DNA of 24,689 nucleotides from a virus: the IMG/VR virus record IMGVR_UViG_3300010354_000613, positions 1 to 24,689 of that record. The stretch is one strand, 5' to 3'. Positions 1 to 5,831 of the stretch are shown here, one piece after another. The translations under genes were made by a program, and so were the position numbers. The notes under the pieces were generated by a model. That model had not been told where the DNA came from. It ran no database searches and worked only from the letters and a program-made list of their open reading frames with translations. Position 1 is the first letter of the stretch; each line of letters starts with the position of its first letter.

Positions 1-611
1 AACAATGCTTCCTCTTCGGAAGCCCATACGACCGAACCGTTGGTTGATTGGGCGAGCCACAACGGGCGAGTGGTCGTTCGCACCAACTTGATATCGGTTG
101 GGTTTTCGTTGTCGACATAGGCGAAGGCGGCCGAACCGCGAACCGACCGGAGCATCTCGGGCTTGAAGTCTTCCCGACCGACCATGTGAAACAGAGCCTG
201 AGAGTCCACTTCACCGATGTAGTCGGCATTCATGTCAGCCATCAGATCCCGATGGTTGTCAATGATTCCGTTGTGCGTCCCGATGATTGATCCACCGGAG
301 TGTGACGGCACGATAATCGGATGGTTGTTCTCGTTCTGCTGAGGGCTACCGGTTGTCGCATATCGAACATGGAGCAAAGCCCTACGGCTGTGCCGAGGCA
401 TCAGACTGATGTTCTCCCCGAATTGGCGAGCAGGAACCGGTGCTTTTGAGTAGTACCACAACAAGCCGTTTTCGTCGGTTTCTGTCCAAGCCATCCCGGT
501 GGCATGGCGGCCACGATGCTCAATGTTGATCAGCAGACAGCCAGCGAGAACACGACTGTCCACTTTGACCGCGTCAGGCTTGACGAGGCTGAATCCTGCA
601 ATTCCACACAT
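1..611 (-). CDS. Class II glutamine amidotransferase (3' end beyond window)
   Basis: I translated this frame directly; it is open from the ATG at 611 to the window edge (about 203 codons) with no stop. It begins MCGIAGFS, so Cys2 would be the N-terminal nucleophile after Met removal, as in GlmS, PurF and AsnB glutaminase domains. Other family marks are HRGRHATG (32-39), HVRYATTG with Arg83 (81-88), NHPI (96-99), THNGI with the oxyanion Asn-Gly (112-116) and VDSQ (135-138). The family hydrolyses glutamine and passes ammonia to a partner. The partner here is probably the amidoligase 14 bases upstream, which supports an amide-forming pair. The start is fixed by a GGGAGG ribosome site 8 bases upstream and by the need for Cys2. 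Whether a synthetase or isomerase domain follows cannot be seen, so GlmS- or AsnB-like fusions remain possible. Confidence 0.9.
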   Translation of the reverse strand, partial: MCGIAGFSLVKPDAVKVDSRVLAGCLLINIEHRGRHATGMAWTETDENGLLWYYSKAPVPARQFGENISLMPRHSRRALLHVRYATTGSPQQNENNHPIIVPSHSGGSIIGTHNGIIDNHRDLMADMNADYIGEVDSQALFHMVGREDFKPEMLRSVRGSAAFAYVDNENPTDIKLVRTTTRPLWLAQSTNGSVVWASEEEAL

Positions 612-625
612 CTTCGTTTCCTCCC

Positions 626-1525
626 TTAGATCCAGCGTCCGACACGCTCAGCGATTTTCTCTGCACTCTTCGGCGGCAAATACTTGCCCTCCACCAAGTA
701 GGTGAGAACCGACTGGTTTTCCGGAATCGTTCTGTCGACGAGGCTCTCGTCGTCCACCTGCGAATCCACGAAGCCCAAGCAGAACCGAACCCAAGGGGCG
801 ATCAGGTTCGTGTCCACCGATCCTTGGTGGTGGCGAAACTCCACAGTTCCGATCTTCATAATGGGCAGAAGGTTGAGTCCCCGATACTTGTCACCCAACG
901 AGCAATTTCGCTGACCCTCTTTGAAAGCCTTGAGTCCCTGAGCCAACGAACCACTCCAACTGGGAAGCCAAGGCTTTGAGTAAGTCCCGACCTTTCTCCG
1001 ACTTGGCATCCAAGAGTAAATTTCGCTCTGAACCGTTTCATAGTTGTGAGCGAGTCGTTGCAGTCCGTTCACCGTTATGTCTTGGACACCGATGTGAACA
1101 TGGAGTCCGCATCGGGTGTTGGTTTTGCATCCGACCGACCGCATGGCGGCCAACACTTTCTTGAGGGTATCGAGTCCAGCCTCACCCTTGAGAACCGGCG
1201 ACACTACTTCGCCGGTTGTTGAATGGAGTTCAATGCCCCGACCGTTCAGCGAACCATCGTTGCACACCTTCCATTTGTCGTATCCGACGACTTGGTTGCA
1301 TCGGTAGCAATGAGGGGAGTGGTAGCCGGTCACATGGACATGTTCCCCGACCACTTGCTCAATCGCTTCGGCAACCACCAATTTGATTGGATCACCGACA
1401 TACTCGATCTCCACGCCGAATGTCCGCTTGGAGAGCGTCCGGTTGCGATCCAGCACCTCCTGCTGGCGCGTCCGGTGCGCCCGTCGTGCCGCCTTTGAAA
1501 GGTCGGCGGTGAATGTCCGTGTCAC
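626..1525 (-). CDS. Amidoligase (COOH-NH2 ligase, glutamine-synthetase fold)
   Basis: The 299-residue product carries the Amidoligase_2 pattern: FGVEIE (36-41, first metal/ATP strand), NDGSL (89-93), EVVSPVL (106-112), NTRCGLHVHI (136-145) and TVEFRHHQGSVD (227-238). These match the acidic, His and Arg positions of the GCS/GS-fold carboxylate-amine ligases that join a carboxyl to an amine using ATP. A CYRC pair (73-76) plus Cys88 may form a small metal site; this is an inference. The GTG start is supported by GAAGGAGGGAAA just upstream. It begins after the widest gap in this part of the window, where a promoter-like sequence lies, and is followed by the class II amidotransferase, so the two are likely co-transcribed and functionally coupled. 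The substrate is unknown; cell-wall peptide or protein modification has been proposed for relatives. Confidence 0.85.
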   Translation of the reverse strand: MTRTFTADLSKAARRAHRTRQQEVLDRNRTLSKRTFGVEIEYVGDPIKLVVAEAIEQVVGEHVHVTGYHSPHCYRCNQVVGYDKWKVCNDGSLNGRGIELHSTTGEVVSPVLKGEAGLDTLKKVLAAMRSVGCKTNTRCGLHVHIGVQDITVNGLQRLAHNYETVQSEIYSWMPSRRKVGTYSKPWLPSWSGSLAQGLKAFKEGQRNCSLGDKYRGLNLLPIMKIGTVEFRHHQGSVDTNLIAPWVRFCLGFVDSQVDDESLVDRTIPENQSVLTYLVEGKYLPPKSAEKIAERVGRWI

Positions 1526-1564
1526 TTTCCCTCCTTCTCCGGAAGCCCCTCTCCCGGCAACTCA

Positions 1565-1594
1565 ATTATTGCTCATGGACTATACCTAAGTCAA
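1565..1594 (-). promoter_or_regulatory. Candidate sigma-70-type promoter for the amidoligase pair
   Basis: On the minus strand TTGACT (1594-1589) is followed after 17-18 bases by CAATAA/AATAAT (1571-1565), upstream of the amidoligase GTG at 1525. The -35 box overlaps the stop of the preceding gene, and the distance to the start leaves a short leader containing the ribosome site. Based on consensus match only. Confidence 0.35.
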
Positions 1595-1939
1595 GTCTTT
1601 TATGTTTTCCCTGCTCAGAAGCCCTTTTTGCCTCTCCCAATTCGCCATCGTCTGCTTGGCCGCGTCAAATGCCTCACGCATAGTCCCATGTTTCCCGAAA
1701 GATCCAACATCAAAATGCACTTCTCGAGCGTCATCAGCCAGCCATGCCACTCGCACCGTGAACCTTCGTTCACCATCCCACGCAACCCCATGCGGATCTT
1801 CTTCACTTGTGATGAACAGGTCAACACCGTCACCCAAATCAAAACCACACGCCTCTAAACGAGAACCAAAAAACTTCATCGTTGCTACATCAAAGAATCG
1901 CGGATACTTCTTCATCAATCCTGTTTTGGTCATCACCAT
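1586..1939 (-). CDS. Hypothetical phage protein, 117 aa
   Basis: I do not recognise this protein. It is 117 residues, soluble and mixed alpha/beta, with an acidic middle (FITSEEDPHG), a beta-rich stretch RRFTVRVAWLADDAREVHFDVGS split over about 60-82, and a C-terminal helix (MREAFDAAKQTMANWERQ) resembling a small nucleic-acid or protein-binding helix. The ATG at 1939 overlaps the upstream stop as TGATG; a GTG one codon further up (1942) is possible. It is the last gene before the amidoligase promoter region and sits in a run of three small unknown genes with tight overlaps, typical of early accessory phage genes. Confidence 0.7.
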   Translation of the reverse strand: MVMTKTGLMKKYPRFFDVATMKFFGSRLEACGFDLGDGVDLFITSEEDPHGVAWDGERRFTVRVAWLADDAREVHFDVGSFGKHGTMREAFDAAKQTMANWERQKGLLSRENIKDLT

Positions 1940-2148
1940 CACAACATCACCTCTTCTCCAATAACTCGAATTTCAACTGAATGAAACGACTTGCGAAGTT
2001 CGGCCGCCTTCACTTTCGCTTGTTCCTCAGCGAATGGTGAGTTTGCAAAAACCACCCACTCAGCCTGAGAGAACGGAAAATCTTCATGCGTTTCGCACTC
2101 CGGAAATTTTGGCAAATGAGCCAACACAACGAACTGCTTTGCTTTCAT
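1939..2148 (-). CDS. Hypothetical small phage protein, 69 aa
   Basis: The product begins MKAKQFVVLAHLPKFPEC and ends VIGEEVML. An open frame extends five codons further, but the ATG at 2148 overlaps the preceding stop as TGATG, the junction used repeatedly in this genome, so I choose it. The pattern is strand-strand, a central helix rich in Ala, Glu and Lys (AEEQAKVKAAELRKS) and a final strand (VEIRVI), a compact alpha/beta fold. It has the same general layout (a WxVF strand, then a helix, then a strand) as its upstream neighbour; common descent is possible but not shown. No function can be assigned. Confidence 0.7.
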   Translation of the reverse strand: MKAKQFVVLAHLPKFPECETHEDFPFSQAEWVVFANSPFAEEQAKVKAAELRKSFHSVEIRVIGEEVML

Positions 2149-2339
2149 CACTCTTCCCACCATGTTGATTCATCGCTACCGGGATCATGCATCTGCACAA
2201 ACCCAACAGAAAAAGTCAAACCTCGAGACTTGACCCATGCAAAACAATCGTCCACAGAATCAAAAGGTCCCCAATAAACCGACGACGAACCGGCAGCTCT
2301 TGACCGATAAACGAACCACTTGCCCGATCTTTCCATCAT
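2148..2339 (-). CDS. Hypothetical small phage protein, 63 aa
   Basis: The product starts MMERSGKWFVYRS and ends STWWEE. The frame is open for 36 further codons upstream, but those overlap the metallopeptidase gene; the ATG at 2339 forms an ATGA overlap with that gene's stop and is the likely start. The sequence reads WFVYR, then YWGPFDSVDDCFAWVKS, then FSVGFVQMH: a strand, a GPF turn, an aromatic helix and a strand. Short phage proteins with W-GPF-helix patterns are common, but I know no function for them. Confidence 0.65.
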   Translation of the reverse strand: MMERSGKWFVYRSRAAGSSSVYWGPFDSVDDCFAWVKSRGLTFSVGFVQMHDPGSDESTWWEE

Positions 2340-2761
2340 CGTCCGTCCCGGTTCTTCATCCGTGCATCCAAATGCAAAACACGATCCTCCCGAGCGAGTC
2401 GTCGGAGAGTGTTCGGGGCTACCGAATGAAGAAGCGACAACGACCATCCGCGAGCATCATCTTCCACATCGGCAACGGTAGAGCCAGTCATCAATTGCCA
2501 ATGATGCCGAAACTCATGCCAAGCCGTAATCGAACTAGCCTCAGACAACCAAATTTGACCGACGAAATAGAAGTCAGTATTCGGAGCGAAACCCACTTCC
2601 GGAACAGAGATCCGGTAAACCTCGCTGGCCGCCTTCACGAATCGGACAATGGCTTGCTGGCGATCCGCCTCGGTCATCGTCGCCCACCCTCGTCGCATCT
2701 CTCGAGCGAGCCTTACGACCTCGGGATGTATCCGACTGAACCGCTTGTGATATGGCTTCAT
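2336..2761 (-). CDS. HExxH metallopeptidase-like protein, 141 aa
   Basis: The only diagnostic element is WHEFRHHWQ at 81-89, containing HEFRH (82-86), the gluzincin-type HExxH zinc-binding and catalytic motif. It is preceded by a strand (FYFVGQIWLSE, 64-74) and followed by an acidic helix (VADVEDDARGWSLSLLH), one of whose Asp or Glu residues could be the third zinc ligand. This order (substrate strand, HExxH helix, acidic helix) resembles small phage and bacterial zinc peptidases of the IrrE/SprT kind. A strong ribosome site (AAGGAGGG) precedes the ATG, and a possible promoter lies in the 73-base gap upstream. It may cleave a host regulator or a virion protein; the target is unknown. It could also be a non-catalytic zinc protein. 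Confidence 0.65.
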   Translation of the reverse strand: MKPYHKRFSRIHPEVVRLAREMRRGWATMTEADRQQAIVRFVKAASEVYRISVPEVGFAPNTDFYFVGQIWLSEASSITAWHEFRHHWQLMTGSTVADVEDDARGWSLSLLHSVAPNTLRRLAREDRVLHLDARMKNRDGR

Positions 2762-2786
2762 AACCCTCCTTGGTTGAAGTGGACAG

Positions 2787-2815
2787 AGTCTGCCACCTAA
2801 CTAAACGAGAGTCAA
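2787..2815 (-). promoter_or_regulatory. Weak candidate promoter upstream of the metallopeptidase gene
   Basis: In the 73-base gap after SSB the minus strand has a TTGACT hexamer (2815-2810), then 17 bases, then CAGACT (2792-2787), a poor -10 match. Just upstream, GCACA-AAAAA-TGTGT (about 2817-2831) is a small inverted repeat that could act as an operator or weak hairpin. The evidence is limited to consensus similarity and the gap itself. Confidence 0.22.
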
Positions 2816-2834
2816 CACATTTTTTGTGCGTGGG

Positions 2835-3206
2835 TCAGAAAGGTTCTTCGGGAGTCTCCGGTCGAGTACCCCGACCCTGAGTCTTCGGTGGCTTCACAGA
2901 GATACCCACATCTTCTGCGGCCAACTCCCAAACCGTCTTCTTGTCACCCTTCGCATCCTCATACGACCGGGACGACATTCTGCCGACAACGATGGCTCGG
3001 TCACCCTTCTCAAAGTTCGCGGTGACCGCCTCAGCCAACTCAGCCCAAGTCACACACACAAAAAATGTGGCTTCCTGCTTCCACTCATTGTTGGACTGAT
3101 AACGCCGATTCACCCCAAGTCGGAATGTCGCCTGAGCGATCCCCTTTTCGGTATACCGGATCACCGGCTTCTCGACCATGTTCCCGACAATCGTTACCTG
3201 ATTCAC
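2835..3206 (-). CDS. ssb: Single-stranded DNA-binding protein
   Basis: The 123-residue product has the OB-fold order of SSB: MNQVTIVGNMVEKPVIRYTEKGIAQATFRLGVNRR (split over 1-35), FFVCVTWAELAEAVTANFEKGDRAIVVGRM (about 48-77) and a further strand (KTVWELAAEDVGISV). The short Pro-rich, acidic tail ends in EEPF, like the DIPF tip of bacterial SSB that recruits replication and repair partners. It overlaps the preceding HTH gene by ATGA. It lies directly downstream of the initiator and loader genes, so it should coat single-stranded DNA during phage replication and annealing-based recombination. It is shorter than host SSBs, as phage versions often are. Confidence 0.93.
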   Translation of the reverse strand: MNQVTIVGNMVEKPVIRYTEKGIAQATFRLGVNRRYQSNNEWKQEATFFVCVTWAELAEAVTANFEKGDRAIVVGRMSSRSYEDAKGDKKTVWELAAEDVGISVKPPKTQGRGTRPETPEEPF

Positions 3207-3457
3207 TTCGTTTCCTCCACAGGATGCTTTCTAAGATCCGCGTACAACGCCTGATCCGACACGCCAGCTGCATGGGCGATCTTCCGATACGGCACTCGAA
3301 GTACCCGTAACGACCGGACGACCCGGCGACGCTGAGCGTTCAACAAGGTAATCGCCTGCTGGTGATCCCTCATCTGTTCCGTCAACAACCCACATTGACG
3401 CAACAAATCGCTCTCCTGCTCAGCCCTCACATTCATGTCCACGACCCCGAAATCCAC
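3203..3457 (-). CDS. Small helix-turn-helix protein, 84 aa
   Basis: The C-terminal third, VPYRKIAHAAGVSDQALYADLRK, is a helix-turn-helix of the kind 'establish the element, then recognise it' (AHAAGVSDQALY). It follows a long charged helix (ESDLLRQCGLLTEQM...LLNAQRRRVVRSLRVLR) that could dimerise. An open frame continues upstream to 3532, but the best ribosome site, AAAGGAGG followed by CTCCT, directly precedes the GTG at 3457. That start also avoids overlap with the small gene upstream. The protein ends in an ATGA overlap with SSB. It may control the replication operon or organise DNA near the origin; this is inferred from position only. Confidence 0.7.
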   Translation of the reverse strand: MDFGVVDMNVRAEQESDLLRQCGLLTEQMRDHQQAITLLNAQRRRVVRSLRVLRVPYRKIAHAAGVSDQALYADLRKHPVEETK

Positions 3458-3483
3458 AGGAGCCTCCTTTCGTTGAGGAGACT

Positions 3484-3615
3484 TTAGCGGCCGAGTGGAA
3501 CTTTTCGCATCTCCAACGACTTCATCAACCACAACAATTCCCTTTCCTCTTCCCTGCCCCGAGGGGTCAGCCTTGACAAGTATTTCAGAACCAGTTCGAT
3601 CTGCTCCGACGACAT
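3484..3615 (-). CDS. Short ORF with strong ribosome site, 43 aa
   Basis: An ATG at 3615 preceded by GAAGGAGAGAAA opens a 43-codon frame ending in TAA at 3486-3484. The product (MSSEQIELVLKYLSRL..., then a charged helix REEERELLWLMKSLEMRK) is predicted to be all helical. It fills the gap between the helicase-loader gene and the HTH gene without overlapping either if the HTH gene starts at 3457. The ribosome site is as good as any in the window, which is the main argument for translation. I do not recognise a family; a small partner of the replication proteins is plausible. Confidence 0.55.
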   Translation of the reverse strand: MSSEQIELVLKYLSRLTPRGREEERELLWLMKSLEMRKVPLGR

Positions 3616-3639
3616 TTTCTCTCCTTCGTGGGTTTCAGA

Positions 3640-4116
3640 TCATGGCATAATTTGACGCATTCCGGATACCAACTCTTGTGGCGTAAGGAGGGTTTGCTGT
3701 ATCTCACCAGCGACTTTCTCGTAGGCACGAAAGAAATCCCGTCGAATCATGTCAGGCTGAGTGGACATACAAATATTCCACCAGCCAATCGCATCCACGA
3801 TCCGCTCCACAATCGGGCTAAACATCGGTTTACCCCTCAGACCATGCTCATCAACCGCGGCACACACCTCGGACCACGCCTGATCGACCGGCATCGGCAA
3901 CATCCCCATAGACGACAGCACAGACTTCCTAATGGCGGCCACCGTTGGGAAATACTCCGAACCGGTGATCAACCTCACCACCGCCACTTTCACCTCGTCA
4001 TACGGCAAATCCTGAAGAAACTCATGCCACACCTCGGCAGTCTCGGAAGTCACCTTCGCCTGCGGAAACCCGGCAACAAGCATCGCCAAAATTGACGCTG
4101 TCTCTTTCCTGATCAT
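3640..4116 (-). CDS. Probable helicase loader-like replication protein, 158 aa
   Basis: The N-terminal part has the pattern ETASILAMLVAGFPQ (5-19), VWHEFLQDLPYDEVKVAVVRLI (29-50), then FPTVAAIRKSV (56-66). This closely follows small phage proteins that load the replicative helicase (G39P-like: an amphipathic helix, a W-H-LL-DLPY-V-AV helix, then P-T-AEIR). The C-terminal half (VDQAWSEVCAAVDEHG ... IGWWNIC ... RRDFFRAYEKV) is also helical. The ATG overlaps the stop of the initiator gene by ATGA. This initiator-loader order beside a candidate origin is the usual phage arrangement and supports the role. There is no ATP-binding P-loop, so it is not a DnaC-type AAA+ loader. Confidence 0.7.
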   Translation of the reverse strand: MIRKETASILAMLVAGFPQAKVTSETAEVWHEFLQDLPYDEVKVAVVRLITGSEYFPTVAAIRKSVLSSMGMLPMPVDQAWSEVCAAVDEHGLRGKPMFSPIVERIVDAIGWWNICMSTQPDMIRRDFFRAYEKVAGEIQQTLLTPQELVSGMRQIMP

Positions 4117-4856
4117 CTTCCCTCCCTCAAAAATTCTTCGATACCGGAGAACCTCGCCGTTCCCGAACTACCACGATTCTGCTCCATCAGCAACCGATCA
4201 AAATGCTTCCTCAACTTCTGAGGCGACCCGATGTTGGCCGCCCAAAACGAATTCGTCGCCACCCACCGAATCACAGACTCAATCAACTCAGGCTCACGCT
4301 CATCCAACCGAATCAACCGATCCATCTCGACCAACCATCCCGCGGTCACCTTCGGTCGTCGCACCCGACCATTCCCGGCTCTCACCCAAGAATCCGCCAA
4401 AAGATCACACAGTTCCTGACACTTGTTATTGGACAGTTCTATGGACAGTTCTATGGATGTATTGGGTGACACGACTGTCACCCCGTCACTACCTCCGGTG
4501 TCACCCCGTACGCCCAAAATGTCACCCCGTAAGACCTCCGGTGTCACCCCGTCAGCCGAACGAGGTGACAACGCTGTCACCCCGAGAATCCGATACCGAT
4601 TCGGCCGCCGATCAGACCGGTAATCCCAAGTACCGCCCTTATTCTCCTCAATTTCCAGCAGACCCTCGTCGCATAGCCGTCGAAGAATCCTCTGAACACT
4701 CCGCTCGCTCATGGACGCTCGCCGTGCGACCCTCCGAACGCTAGGGAATGCGTTAGCCCCATCATCATCGGCATGATCCGCGATGACCAGCAACACCAAC
4801 TTCTCGCTAGGTGGAAGGTCAATCTCCCAAACAAGGGACATGACCTTGATACTCAT
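4113..4856 (-). CDS. Replication initiator with N-terminal winged helix, origin in its gene
   Basis: Residues 14-92 form a winged-helix domain of the HTH_36/phage replisome-organiser kind: PSEKLVLLVIADHAD, FPSVRRVARRASMSERSVQRILRRL, then the wing GGTWDYRSDRRPNRYRI. Residues 93-145 are a low-complexity linker (GVTALSP, GVTPEVL, GVTVVSP, SIELSIELS) encoded by DNA repeats that look like iterons. Residues 146-247 are helical (CQELCDLLADSW, IESVIRWVATNSFW, PQKLRKHFDRLL), like domains that contact helicase or loader. This is the layout of lambda-type O proteins, where the origin lies in the linker-coding DNA. The start overlaps the preceding stop (TAATG). It should bind the iterons and recruit the downstream loader and helicase. 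Confidence 0.8.
   Translation of the reverse strand: MSIKVMSLVWEIDLPPSEKLVLLVIADHADDDGANAFPSVRRVARRASMSERSVQRILRRLCDEGLLEIEENKGGTWDYRSDRRPNRYRILGVTALSPRSADGVTPEVLRGDILGVRGDTGGSDGVTVVSPNTSIELSIELSNNKCQELCDLLADSWVRAGNGRVRRPKVTAGWLVEMDRLIRLDEREPELIESVIRWVATNSFWAANIGSPQKLRKHFDRLLMEQNRGSSGTARFSGIEEFLREGR
4431..4454. repeat. Tandem 12-mer next to the iterons
   Basis: GGACAGTTCTAT occurs twice head to tail (4431-4442 and 4443-4454), followed by a partial third copy (GGATGTAT). It encodes the repeated SIEL in the initiator linker and lies just beyond the iteron cluster. It is less GC-rich than its surroundings, so it could be part of the unwinding region. Confidence 0.8.
4464..4584. repeat. Iteron cluster with flanking inverted repeats (probable replication origin)
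   Basis: TGTCACCCCGT occurs exactly at 4476, 4499, 4520 and 4542, and a fifth copy at 4575 matches 10 of 11 (TGTCACCCCGA). The start-to-start spacings are 23, 21, 22 and 33 bases, close to two, two, two and three helical turns, so the copies face one side of the DNA. Both ends are inverted repeats: GGGTGACA-cgac-TGTCACCC (4464-4483) and GGTGACA-acgc-TGTCACC (4564-4581). The cluster lies within the linker-coding part of the initiator gene. Repeats seen directly; the origin role is inferred from iteron-type phage origins. Confidence 0.75.
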
Positions 4857-5557
4857 TATCCGTTCTGCTCCGAAATGAACTTCTTGAGGGCTACAACTAC
4901 CTTCGCCATGTCTTCGGTACTCAGATCCAAAGCATTCACGACCTCACGCTCCAAAACCATTGAGCAGTAATCTCGCATTTCCTGTCGGTTCGTGATCCCA
5001 GCCTCGGTCGCCAACTCGACGATTCGTGCCACCGTGGCATCGGTCTTGGAGACAGGTTGCTCGTTCGTCTTCTTCGGAGCGTCCTCGCCGGACTTCGGCT
5101 CATCTTTCGGAATGCCTTGATCCGAGGGGGCAGCAACAGCCGTTTTGTCCGGTTTAGCGACAGCCGAACCAGCAGTCACAACCTTCCGCGGAGGCTTCGG
5201 AGCCTCAGTCTGACGATTCCTGACCTCCTCGGCAGAGGCGATCCGCTTCGTGTCTGCAGCTAGGGCGGCCACAATCGCCCGACCCCAACTAGAGGTTTCA
5301 CAAACCATCAATTCGGAATCTCGAGTGAAACTCGTCTTGCCGGGAAATGGTTCCCAAGCAACACCGATACCGGGGCGAACATCGTCCGGACTGCGATACG
5401 CGGCCGACACATAGACAATGAAAGTCTTGTCCCCGATCACCACGATCTCAAACGGCTTGTCCACATTCGCCGGTTGCAAAGAACCGGTCGGATACAACTC
5501 CTTGAAAATGCGGATCCGCTCAGCAACATCCACATAATCTTTCATCATGTCAGCCAT
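4856..5557 (-). CDS. Probable single-strand annealing/recombination protein, 233 aa
   Basis: The conserved N-terminal domain (about 7-115) contains YVDVAERIRIFKELYPTGS, two strands (FEIVVIGDKTFIVYVSAAY), GIGVAWEPF and CETSSWGRAIVAALA (86-100). The last element resembles the ETSAxGRALA helix of phage single-strand annealing proteins (ERF/Rad52-like groups). A Pro, Lys and Glu-rich linker follows (about 116-165), then a helical C-terminal domain (ATVARIVELATEAGI ... EDMAKVVVALKKF). Position immediately before the initiator, loader and SSB fits recombination-dependent replication. The start has a GAGAGGG site about 5 bases upstream; internal ATGs lie nearby. The annealing role is a family-level inference; it could also be an uncharacterised DNA-metabolism protein. 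Confidence 0.55.
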   Translation of the reverse strand: MADMMKDYVDVAERIRIFKELYPTGSLQPANVDKPFEIVVIGDKTFIVYVSAAYRSPDDVRPGIGVAWEPFPGKTSFTRDSELMVCETSSWGRAIVAALAADTKRIASAEEVRNRQTEAPKPPRKVVTAGSAVAKPDKTAVAAPSDQGIPKDEPKSGEDAPKKTNEQPVSKTDATVARIVELATEAGITNRQEMRDYCSMVLEREVVNALDLSTEDMAKVVVALKKFISEQNG

Positions 5558-5588
5558 AAGTTTTCCCTCTCTCTCGGCTTCAACCGAT

Positions 5589-5617
5589 CCTATACAGAGG
5601 GTGTGGCACAGTTACGA
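5589..5617 (-). promoter_or_regulatory. Weak candidate promoter before the replication operon
   Basis: The 73-base gap upstream of the annealing-protein gene contains TATAGG (5594-5589), 17 bases downstream of TCGTAA (5617-5612) on the minus strand, three of six matches at -35. A small palindrome, TGTG-C-CACA (about 5602-5610), sits in the spacer and could be an operator. A TCGG-CCGA hairpin lies just before the ribosome site. Confidence 0.25.
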
Positions 5618-5630
5618 CATTCACCAAAAA

Positions 5631-5831
5631 TTAGATGGGGTAAAACTTCCTTGCCGTTTCGTAGGACAACTCCCACAAATCATGCAACCCTTCGACTAAG
5701 TGTTCTGACGGAACGGATGACTCAATCCATCCGGTCGGAGTCCACTTCTGCTCCACAATGCCAGCATCAGAAACCTCAAACCGAAACAACGAATGCGGTC
5801 GACCATCACGTTCAGTAGCGAAGTATCGCAT
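5631..5831 (-). CDS. Small protein overlapping the RelA/SpoT-like gene, 66 aa (possible antitoxin or partner)
   Basis: The product runs MRYFATERDGRPHSLFRF, an acidic turn, QKWTPTGWIESS, then an acidic helix (LVEGLHDLWELSYETARKFYPI). The frame has four more codons upstream, but the ATG at 5831 overlaps the preceding stop as TGATG. The pattern (short beta strands with W-x-W-like positions, then an acidic helix with ETAxxF) is one I associate with small actinobacterial and actinophage proteins of unknown function. Translation coupled to a GNAT-RelA/SpoT fusion, small size and acidity make it a candidate neutralising partner, but nothing in the sequence proves that. It is the last gene of the accessory block before the 73-base gap. 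Confidence 0.7.
   Translation of the reverse strand: MRYFATERDGRPHSLFRFEVSDAGIVEQKWTPTGWIESSVPSEHLVEGLHDLWELSYETARKFYPI

Noticed and set aside
2237-2800. Plus-strand frame of 187 codons
   Set aside because: It lies opposite the metallopeptidase gene and a small gene with better starts, overlaps and a recognisable motif; its product has no family features.
2816-2832. Rho-independent terminator after SSB
   Set aside because: The stem (GCACA/TGTGT) is only about five base pairs, includes a wobble pair and is not followed by a clear U tract.
3458-3532. Longer start (3532) for the small HTH protein
   Set aside because: It would overlap the 43-codon frame that has a strong ribosome site, while AAAGGAGG lies directly before the GTG at 3457.
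4464-4584. CRISPR array
   Set aside because: The repeat unit is only 11 bases with about 11-base gaps, carries inverted copies and lies inside a coding gene; this fits iterons and not repeat-spacer units.
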